Positions 55,341 through 64,000 of a DNA stretch of 64,000 bases are shown here, in pieces. The notes below the pieces were generated by a model. That model was not told where the DNA came from, made no database searches, and saw only the letters and a program-made list of their open reading frames with translations. Every line of letters starts with the position of its first letter. Within the stretch, counting starts at the first letter, position 1. Origin of the DNA: Metallyticus violacea (Eukaryota > Arthropoda > Insecta > Mantodea > Metallyticidae); NCBI GenBank assembly GCA_030762175.1, contig CM060846.1, positions 306,376,512 through 306,440,511 on the forward strand, given 5' to 3'. A program made the translations under genes and the position numbers.

Positions 55341-55586
55341 CATTAGAATGTTGAGTGCCACAAACAAGAAACCGAGCCTATATAATTTTCCAAAATTTGG
55401 TGTTATCAATTTTTAATCACTTTCCTCAATTAGAAACAAATAAATAAATGAAAACACAGATGATTGGAAAAAGTTCTCAAGAACAAAGTAAAGTAGTTAT
55501 TTCTAATGGTGGAGTTCATTCAGTCCACAGCGTTCTATAAAATCTCTTAGAAATAATCCATGTTTATTTCGTCTAGAGAAAATTGG

Positions 55587-55925
55587 TGTATGGCTGGCTC
55601 AGGCGGTGGCACTGGGGGACTAGTTTTCGGTAGGTCCTAGGTTGAAATCCTACGGTCGACTAACCTGACTGAGGCTCTGTGGTTTTCCGCTCTCGATACC
55701 TTAGTTTTTTCTGGTATGGATTCGTCCTCCGTTTCATTTTCTATATTTAGTACATCCATCTGTGTGTGTTTGCGTCTTCCGTGTTTGTGATGTCATCAAG
55801 GAGGGCTGACATAGGATTGATATTCCATTCAGTAAGTCCTTGTGTCCTATGTGCGTCCAGAGTAATTAGCTCCCAGATAGCCAACTGTCTAGGGTATTAG
55901 TGTGTAGGTTTTAGGAGGTGTCAGT
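55587..55925 (+). repeat. possible SINE family D (tRNA-like head)
   Basis: The head-like sequence TGGCTGGCTCAGGCGGTGGC..GGGGGACTAG has a B-box-like TAGGTTGAAATCCTA. A non-coding body follows (..TGTTTGCGTCTTCCGTGTTTGTGATGTC..) with no open frame. Single copy here; no duplication recognised, so the class is provisional. Confidence 0.4.
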
Positions 55926-56450
55926 TCTGTAATCGAGGAGGTAAATACAACGAAAGAAGAATATGTACTGAAACAGCATTTATATGAGGTTCGGCTAGTT
56001 GTAAATATGAGGCACGTTTATTATGTTATATGATAATTATTTATTTAATTATAAAAAGGAGATACATAATAGGAGGGCAATGGCTTAGTATAATTAGCGA
56101 TAAGCATTTAAGGAATTAATGTACATGTGTGTTATATTATCTATGTCAATGTTGCATTTAATGTTACATCTTTATGTTAACATTGTAAAATTCACGCGGC
56201 TAGTATGCGCAACCTTACACAACTCAAGGAAACTGCGAAGGAATCACGCGGTAATTAGGTTTTAATGAGATTCTAGAAACTTCTACGAGAGACGGTTGGA
56301 TTTTGGTTACGGCCGGTTCCCCGAATTTTTAGTTTGAAATTACGAAATATATTTAAAGGAACCAATGATATGGTGATGTTTCAAAAGGTTTGAGAAGCAG
56401 GATTCCAGTGAACTATCCTGTCAGAACCCCGGGTGTATAGTTTGTCCACG
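55926..56450 (+). other. unassigned; may be the U3 part of an LTR
   Basis: No gene. It directly precedes the TATA-like sequence of the LTR-like region. Confidence 0.3.
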
Positions 56451-56454
56451 AGCT

Positions 56455-57416
56455 CTTAAAGAACCAGACTTGTATATAAGGGGATGCTCGGAACATCTCG
56501 ACACATTCCTTCGAATATTCTTTGGCGCTCATTTGCGGTCGGACATTTATTGGTATTCACGTACTCATCATACAATTATTGACACACTTGGGTCTCCGGT
56601 AAATAATCCAACTGTCAGACAGTAAGATTCAGTAATGTAGCGTGCGCTCAATCGGCGTTAGGAGATAGTTCGCGGCATTCAGTTAATTACACGGAGATAA
56701 ACACCGCCTGTGGTGCCTCAGTAGTAAAAACGGGCGTTAAACACTATTAAAAAAAACTGAGATTAACACGCGCATTGCTCGTAGGCAATGAAAGTGACGG
56801 CATGGTTCGTTGAAAATCATTGAAGAAGAGAGTTAATATGTAGTTCACAAGTTAGTGGTAAAGTTCCGACAATGTGAATTAACTTTAGTGCATCTTAAAA
56901 GCAGTATCGTGTCATCGTTATGTATAATTGCAACTCCGGTTATCAACCGCCTGGCGTTATGTTACTGGGAACAGAAAAGCAATACTAGTGTCGAGCGATA
57001 GGTTTTTCTTCGCGAGAATGAAAGTGGAATTGTGAAGAATAGCTTCGTGTACCGACTGTCAAGGTTGCGTCCCGCCTACACATACCATTAGTTCGTGTGT
57101 GTCAAGTTCCGAGCGGGAGCAATTAACCGGTTTCCGGTGGTCAACTGTGTTTTTCAACTGTACCAAAACAATAAACACATTCAGCCTAGATTCCAAACAG
57201 TGCATTATGCTTACAAGTACCTTCCAATCCTCTAATTCAGCTTCCACAGTTAGCAGAAAACAGCGGAAGTGCCCTGAGAACGGTTCGCCGATGAAACGTT
57301 GGTAACCGCATCCAGCTTAAATAAAAATTAATGCTTCAAATTGTATCGTCCAATGTGGAACTGGATACACATACCACCCACAAAACGTTTCAAATTATGG
57401 CGCGCAACGTGGGGCC
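56455..57416 (+). promoter_or_regulatory. LTR-like promoter region ending in a retroviral-type primer-binding site
   Basis: A TATA box (CTTGTATATAAGGGG, about 56468) is followed by non-coding sequence up to TTTCA-AATTA. Then comes TGGCGCGCAACGTGGGGCC (57398-57416), which differs by one base from the Lys-tRNA-type primer-binding site TGGCGCCCAACGTGGGGC. A diverged copy of the same block (TTCAAATTGTATCG..CAATGTGGAAC) lies 54 bp before it. No gag or pol follows, so this would be the remains of an LTR and its PBS. Confidence 0.35.
56705..56758 (+). repeat. ultrashort SINE family B copy (3' end only)
   Basis: Fifty-four bases: CGCCTGTGGTGCCTCAGTAG.. to ACTATTAAAAAAAACT. It is flanked by GAGATAAACAC / GAGATTAACAC (56694-56704 and 56759-56769). 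Confidence 0.85.
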
Positions 57417-59150
57417 ACAATAAACAAAGCTAATCAACATAAAAACGTTTAGGTACATAGAAATACTTGAAAGTATCATTCATGAGTCGGTTCTTTCGCT
57501 CCACTTAGGTATGATGACGTTAGTTATCTCTATTCAGACCGCAAGGTTCACATATGAATGCGCAGCAGTCAGTGATGCCACTAGAGGAAAGTTGACACGA
57601 CTGCTCACTCTCATTTTGTGTTGCATTTGTTGCATATTCCGCTGCGTGTTATGCAAAAATGCCTGTTTCATGTGATGTCGCTGCGTTTAAGAGCAAATCA
57701 TGAATTACTTTCTATAGACTTCCATGCGATGGGGAAATGTGAATAACGTGGATACATTTGTGTAAAAAGGCTGAATATTTTTGCATTCATAAGTCATGAA
57801 TATGCTTCTTGCATTTCAATGAGCGTAATGTAAGAAAATTGCTACTTGGGTTAATTAAACGACACAAGCTGGAAAAAATTCTTCCTGCAATTCTCACATC
57901 AAAAGTGATCCTGAAAAAGCGCGCCAGCTCACAAACGTAGCCAAATACAACCTTAGCAACAGGAGGCAACATCAAAAAATCAGGATGAACCCACCTCTGA
58001 ATTACAATAAACTTGCATAGGAGTGACGATACCTGCGCTTATGAATGCAAGAGAAGCATGGACATAGGAAGGAACACAAGAAAGAAAATTTGAATAATCG
58101 GAAATTAGATTCTTGCTCTCGGTCGCTTCATACTTCTTGCTTGACCTCAGAAGAACTGAAAACATACTAAATAAGTTTAAAGTCTATAGTCTTGTAGGAA
58201 ACAGTCTTCTGGAGGAATCATATAGAAGGAATAAAACATAATTTTGAATTACCACCCAGCTGAGAGAAGGGGTTGAAAGCCCAGAAGACGACCGGTGGAA
58301 GACTGACTGGGGACGGAATGGACTATTAATGTCCAAACCTTGTAGATGATGTTAGATAATGGAGTAGAAACAGCAAATATATCGTGAAATGAGAGATGCA
58401 AAAGAAAAGAAGAAAATGCAATTTTGCAAGGGCGAAACAATAAAGCAAGAATTAAAGTCAGCGAAATCAGGAGTTTCACATTTAGAAAATATAGGAATAG
58501 ACAGGGAGTCCACATTTTCTTGGGGCTCGGAAGACATATCGAAAGCGGTAATATTGCATACTTTCAAGAAAATTTTCAAGTTTGTAAAAATGATAAACTA
58601 TCCAATATTATTGTGTACACAATTAAGCGTTGTCTCAGCCCTTCCGCATTTCACCAGGATTTATAGAATTTAGCAAATAGCTGCATAAATTTCATTTTAA
58701 TGCTTCTCACATATAGAAAAAGAATGGGGTTATCATCTTTAATGCAGTAAATTTTTAAGATCAACTATGTTATGACTGCCTGGAAGACATAATTTGAGAC
58801 CCATCGTTGATATTATAAGAAGTCTGACTGGGAAATGAAAAAGTTAGTGTAGTAATCATTTGATCAGTTTGTGGCAAAAGAGGTACTTTCACGTCCTTTG
58901 AATCTAGTGGATTTGTGTAAAAGCTTTCATATAGGATATTGAAGGTTCAAATGGAAACTCTTGTCAGAACTTAATATAGTGAACGTTATACGCCTATTCA
59001 ATGTCCTTACAGTACTGAACGCAGCAAAATTTGGCTTTTCACGGCGTTTATCATATGTCCTTAAACTGTTGAGAAATTATCTAAGATACTAAGCAAATGT
59101 TTTCTGTTATCATACAAGGGAGGCAGTTTTGATAAACTAGAAATTAAAAA
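57417..59150 (+). other. no gene recognised
   Basis: Open frames of up to 94 codons (58389-58673) have no recognisable motif. If the upstream part is an LTR and PBS, a gag would be expected here; none is seen. Confidence 0.35.
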
Positions 59151-59152
59151 TA

Positions 59153-60471
59153 CTAGGAGCGTTCGGAAATTTATAGCAATAGCTTGTATTATGCAACATG
59201 GTTCAATGTAAATGAGATCTGTCAATATACTCCACACCAACGGCAATGCACCGTTGTCATCTTCAGGGTAACTTTTGTATAGCGTCGCGAAACCCAGTGT
59301 TTGGGAGCAATACGCCACCACTCGTGGACAATTCTGTTACCTCGCGAGTCCATGTTATCAAATAAGGCATAAACGGATGAATGGAGATCCGTTGAATTTG
59401 GTGGTGCGGCACAAAAACGAACCCCCTTTGCGGTCTTAGTGTTGCTGGTGTGGGGCCGCGCAAGGTAATGTTCCCCTTTCCAGTTGCTGAATCCTGGGTC
59501 TAAGCCGCCCTTGGGAAAACTAGCCCATGCCTAAAGTGTCCCAAACGACTAAACACATGCTTGCTCGCTGATGGAGCAGCACCAAATTTCTTGATCCGTA
59601 GACTCCCTAGAGGTTTCTATTGCATGAATTAAACTTCCTCTGCTGTGCGGTAGTAACACCACGACTCGTCACCAGCCACAAGCTTCTCCAAAACATCTGG
59701 ATCATTATTATGCACATTTCAACCTTTTTGTCCTTCTGTACCCATATCAAGTCTAATGGAACCCAATGTATACGCACCTTATTCATATTTAAATCGTCGT
59801 AAATAATGGTGTTCAGGGTTGCGCGGTCGGGGCCTGTTCCGTTCATCAAAGGTTATGCTCTATCGCCCATGATCAATTTAGAACAGCCTCGCTGTTCCTG
59901 GAAGAACGCGGTGTTCATGGACAACTAGTACTCACATTCTTGTGTACATATTGCCTGCCGTTGGTGAACCCATTAGCCCAGTTGTAAACTGTCTTCTGTG
60001 CAGGAGTTTGACCAAATTAAACGTATGTTCATTTCTGCAGTTTTGGGAGTCTTACTTACACAAAAACCTTGCAGTCTATCTTTCGCCATGATGGCCCCAT
60101 CCTAAGTATGGCTTCCTTCGGAAGGGAAGTAAAACCGTGGGTCCCATGTCGTACATTTACGGCACGAAAAGAACCTCAAGCCTGAAAAAAAGAGGCCTCT
60201 GAGCAAAATTAATGGGCCATTTCACGCTATGAATCGAATGGGTTGCTGATGACCCGAGATGTTAAAGAGCGTCCGTAAATAAACAAAAAAATAGTAGTCG
60301 CCCTCATCTTGTCCACGTCTTTCTCTACTTGACAACAAACAAACACTGATCTTTCACTACACACCGCTTACAACCGCCATCTAGCTTTGGCAAGAAGCAC
60401 TACGAATGGTCGTGCCCATAGATTGCGCCTTAGGTATTCACTGCTATTGTAAATAATTTCCGAACGCCTGG
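59153..60471 (-). mobile_element. mariner-like DNA transposon (DD34D type), with ends
   Basis: Both ends are recognisable: CTAGGAGCGTTCGGAAATT at the left and the reverse complement of CCAGGCGTTCGGAAATT at the right, each next to TA (59151-59152 and 60472-60473), the usual mariner target duplication. The - strand protein pieces are KVYNWANGFTNGRQYVH, LNTIIYDDLNMNKVRIHWVP, KKVEMCIIMIQMFWRSL and, in a shifted frame near 59660-59675, GDESW with the first catalytic Asp. A SINE A piece sits near the 5' end. Not functional. Confidence 0.8.
60099..60291 (+). repeat. SINE family A, head-less copy inside the mariner
   Basis: Starts in the body (ATCCTAAGTATGGCTTCC), lacks the tRNA-like head, and runs to AAAGAGCGTCCGTAAATAA and an A run. 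It is 5' truncated. No convincing duplication was found. Confidence 0.85.
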
Positions 60472-60474
60472 TAT

Positions 60475-61985
60475 ATTCATGAAGTTACCATTCTCACTGC
60501 TGTCGGACAACAAAATGTAAGGAAATCTGCACAACTTCTTTCAGTTACAGTGGATTCTGTTATTTCCCATCTACATCTATAGGATAATCATGTGACGCAT
60601 ATTTTCAGAGCAATCAGCGACGCATTTGATGCACTACACAGCAGAATTCCAGTTTATCGCACAAACTGAACAAAGTGCGCACTGAAAAATAGGATGAAAC
60701 ACTGGAAAACTATTGCATGAATGTTTTTCTATTTGTGTTGCAGGATAATCAACTTTATTGTCAACTAGGTTTTTATAATATTAGTCAACAGTTTAAAGTA
60801 ACTATCATTTAAAGGTGAAGATATGCCTAAATAACATCAGCAACATGAAATCAAGACATTATTAGAAATAACTTTTTCTGTAATTAGAGGAGTCAGTAAA
60901 TTCTGTGATTACCCTTTATCTGTCAATGCACTAATGTTAGGACGCTAAACACCAGAAAGTATTAAGTGTACTAAATGCACACATGCAAAATTTGTATCAT
61001 TGTGTGGGGATTTGCTGTTGGAAATGGAGGAAGGTTTAATTATGAATCAAGAAGAGACTACTGAACAGAATTATGAAGATGAATACTTTTGCAGCATTAT
61101 GCATTAATATAACAATTGGAGGAAAGAGATAACAATACATCTCAACAGAAAGAAAAAATAAAGCTATTATAACGACTTATTGTATATGTAGGTTATAGGG
61201 TGAAAAGAAAGAATCCAGAAATTGCCATTGGTTTATGGCACTTCTACAGTGGTTTTACACTAAAGAAAAGCTAATTTTTTTCTTTGTTCAGAGGTATGCA
61301 TGCCATTGTAACAAAACCGAAGAAAGGTTTCTGTGGATTTCACCAAATTAGCATCAATAAATATCACTCAGTCATGTATTTTCGTACCAACATGGTCAAA
61401 ACCATACTTCTTAATATTTATGTGTTTGCTTTGAAGGGCCCATACTTTTATTAGGATGAAATTTCTGAGCATAAATCTGAGAAGAGGTCGTAAAGTACAG
61501 AGTGATGTATAAAAATGCACGAAACATGGAAAAAATGAGCAAATGAAATATCCTTTATAAATAGTAAAATTAATTGTGCATGTACCTACATTCATTACAC
61601 TTTATATTATACAGAATGTAACAGAAATACTGGGACAAACTTTGTGGGCCATCTCCTCGTAAGAAAACAAGAAGAAAAAAGTGGAATAAAAATAGGCCCG
61701 CATACTCTTGATTTGTGGAGTTATTATTGAAAGACAATATTCAACGTGATCCAACAACTTAAGTTTGTTAAAATTATGATCTTCTTTTTCACACAATCGA
61801 GTGACGCTATCGATATACGTCAATCTGCCCATGTACACTGTGCTCTAGATGGCAATGTGTTGCCTTGGAGTCTTGTTTGCATTTATCATTGTGTACACAA
61901 GTATACATTTGCAATACAAGCGTTAATACCGCCTTTATCTCAGGTTCAAGTTATGACATAAATGGGAAATGAGTTAGTTCGAACC
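60475..61985 (+). other. no gene recognised
   Basis: Short frames only. No element ends or SINE heads. Confidence 0.35.
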
Positions 61986-61987
61986 GT

Positions 61988-62064
61988 ATGCTTTGATGGG
62001 TTAAGCGGATAAAAGTACGTGTCTAATAATAAGTACACCTAGATTCGAATTCTCGCTATGCTTG

Positions 62065-62092
<28 letters not shown>
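61988..62092 (+). repeat. tRNA-like head followed directly by poly-T
   Basis: The text TGGGTTAAGCGGATAAAAGT..CCTAGATTCGAATTCTCGC has A-box- and B-box-like parts at tRNA spacing. After CTATGCTTG it runs into about 27 T (62066-62092). It could be a SINE head without a body, or a decayed tRNA pseudogene. Confidence 0.35.
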
Positions 62093-62095
<3 letters not shown>

Positions 62096-62776
62096 AATAA
62101 AATTAATGTTTAATATACGGCAAAACTAAATATGTTAATGGACAACATATATTTAAAATTTATGATATCTATGCTGAAACACAAAACCTTAAAATAATCA
62201 TCCTCATTCTATCCCCGTTTTCAAAACAAATGCCACATTCATCAATATTCTAAAGTGAAAAAACTACAAAGAAGTATAAGTTGTTCTTGTGTTATTCAAA
62301 ATAACAATAAATTCCTATTTGTTTGGAAAACAAAAGTTTATCTTCCGAACCTATACTACCCTTACATAAACAGATGAAATAGCATTATCTTTAATTATTT
62401 GTTTATATCATACGAGAAAGAATAATGACAAACCATTCAATTCTATTTTCCGAACAGTGTCTTGAAATTTCATGAACAATTCTAGAAGCAATTATTCTAA
62501 ATTTTAATGCTGTCCCTTTCTTCTGAAATACGTGGATAAGTGCCATCTTTTATTCCGGTAATTTCAGTTTTGTCCAAAAAGTTTTTTAACATTCTAAATC
62601 ACAGTGAGTCAGTGTCAATAAAGCGATCTCAGAAAGTATTTAGGTGAAACATTATCGAGGGATTTAACTATAATCAAGAAACATTTTACATATTGCCCAA
62701 GAAATGAAGAAATTAAAAACGTGAAGTTTAACACTAAAAATATCTGAGTCATTTCTTGAGGGACTCTCAAAATGTG

Positions 62777-62777
<1 letters not shown>
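62093..62777 (+). other. no gene seen
   Basis: AT-rich without recognised elements. Confidence 0.35.

Positions 62778-62822
<45 letters not shown>
62778..62822. repeat. (TTA)n microsatellite
   Basis: About 15 tandem TTA units. Confidence 0.95.
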
Positions 62823-62826
<4 letters not shown>

Positions 62827-63090
62827 TGTTGTTATTCAATGAAATCCCTGTTTTCACATGTTGTCTTGAGTGAACTAATATTTACAACATGACAGTACAG
62901 ATCTTCCTGAAGAAGTTTTTCTAGAGTTTGATGCCTTTTTCAAATTTTGACCAATAATGTCTATAGAAGTCTGTAGTAGATATCCAAAGGTAGTTTTTAA
63001 ATTACAAACTTATATTCTCAAACAAACATCATAAACTTACTCCTAAGGATCTGAACTAGCTCATTGTTGTTTATTGCAAATCAAATTACA
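62823..63090 (+). other. no gene seen
   Basis: AT-rich spacer. Confidence 0.3.
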
Positions 63091-63093
63091 ACT

Positions 63094-63344
63094 GTCGATC
63101 CTGGTGGTGCAGTGGTTACCGTACTTGTCTCCTAAACCCAAGATCGCGGGTCCGATCCCAACCAGGACCGATGAATGTTTTCAGACGTAAAAATGCTAAG
63201 TATGGCTTCCTTCGGTAGGGAAGTAAAGCCGTGGGTCGGGTGTCGTACATTTATGGCACGATAAAGAACCTCAAACCTGAAAGAAGAGGCCTCTGAGCAA
63301 AATTTGTCGGCCGTTTCTGGCCGTGAATAGAATGGGACGCTGAG
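63094..63344 (+). repeat. SINE family A, 3' truncated
   Basis: Head GTCGATCCTGGTGGTGCAGTGG, B box GGGTCCGATCCCAAC and full body are present. It stops at AATGGGACGCTGA: the 3' terminal hairpin and tail are missing, unlike all other copies. Confidence 0.88.
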
Positions 63345-63630
63345 TACTTTTTGAAGAGAATGTTTTAATTTAAGCATTCTTGTTCACCTTATAATAGTAA
63401 TGCAGACTATATTATTTTATGAACAGTTTTAACAATAATTAAGTGAATGTTTTTAATTTTTTTCTAGTATAAACGTATGCATGTTTTAGACAGCTTTAGT
63501 GCATGTAAATCCGATGTGTAAATTTATAACAGTGCAACAATTTTAGTGGACTAAAAACCGCACAGCGCTGCAACTCTCGGTGCGGGCGTGGTCGAGCTGT
63601 TCCCTTTCTATTGACCTTTTGACTAACTGT
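63345..63630 (+). other. no gene seen
   Basis: Spacer between two SINE copies in opposite orientation. Confidence 0.3.
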
Positions 63631-63640
63631 TAAAGCACTG

Positions 63641-63887
63641 TTGTGGATTTGGTTTATTTCCGACGCTGTTTAACTCCTCAGGTCATTAGCATCCCATTCA
63701 TTCAGGGCGTGAAACGGCCGATACATCTTTTAGGTTCGAGGTTCTTTTACGAGCTGTAAATCTACGAATGGGATCTTCCCTTCCGAAGGAAGCTTACTTA
63801 GGATTTTTATGCCTGGAAAGATCCATCGACCCTAGCCGGGATTGAACCTACGAACTTGGGTCTACGGGGTAAGTGTGGTTACCATAT
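63641..63887 (-). repeat. SINE family A
   Basis: Reverse copy with small internal deletions and a shortened head. It is flanked by TAAAGCACTG / TAAAGCATTG (63631-63640 and 63888-63897). Confidence 0.88.
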
Positions 63888-64000
63888 AAAGCATTGTTAA
63901 ACAGCTACAACCTAACATTAAGCCAAACGCTATGTTGATACATTGTTTCCTGCATGCTTTGACAGTAAAGTAATCTATTACAAGAAGTTCTTAACTTGGT

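Noticed and set aside
1..64000. CRISPR arrays, operons, prophage or bacterial regulatory sites
   Set aside because: No regular short repeats with spacers and no gene-dense organisation; splice sites and SINEs show a eukaryotic nuclear genome.

Overview
This is an AT-rich, transposon-saturated stretch of a eukaryotic nuclear genome. Intron/exon structure, four tRNA-derived SINE families, Penelope-like, CR1/jockey-like, piggyBac and mariner remnants, and the protein similarities all point to an arthropod, most likely an insect; I cannot name the species. There are no bacterial operons, rRNA genes, convincing functional tRNA genes or CRISPR arrays.

One host gene is recognisable with confidence. 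TIMM29, a subunit of the mitochondrial TIM22 carrier translocase, lies on the + strand in three coding exons: 18260-18365, 22608-22709 and 43287-43663. All junctions have AG/GTAAGT-type signals and both introns are phase 1. The spliced CDS is 585 nt (194 aa). Intron 1 is 4.2 kb and intron 2 is 20.6 kb; both are filled with transposon debris. Two further host-gene candidates on the - strand are weak: a possible first coding exon (1489-1568) and an unrecognised membrane-protein-like open stretch followed in frame by an acidic stretch (7158-6714).

Layout. 1-3.0 kb: mostly unassigned. 3.4-6.3 kb: LINE fossils on both strands. 7.2-11.0 kb: 5' half of an LTR retrotransposon (- strand) with a coiled-coil repeat Gag, a protease remnant and a candidate LTR. 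12.6-17.95 kb: a CR1/jockey-like LINE (+) broken by another LINE fragment and two SINEs. 18.2-43.7 kb: TIMM29, with SINEs, mariner and other DDE transposase fossils, nested Penelope-like elements (27.1-31.4 kb), a LINE RNase H fragment, a foldback Penelope-like element (39.2-40.1 kb) and LINE fragments in its introns. 44.2-46.2 kb: another Penelope-like element split by a SINE. 46.2-50.65 kb: a LINE RT scrap and two piggyBac fossils in tandem. 50.65-64 kb: sparse, with SINE copies, a three-unit hairpin repeat, an LTR-promoter/PBS-like region and a mariner element with recognisable ends.

I found no new multi-gene system. The features most worth following are: hammerhead-like motifs at Penelope-element 3' ends; about 50-bp SINE copies that keep only the 3' terminal hairpin, share nearly the same truncation point and carry their own target-site duplications; the nested inverted Penelope elements; and the tandem hairpin array near 52.4 kb. 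Apart from TIMM29, almost all coding potential belongs to mobile elements broken by stops and frameshifts.
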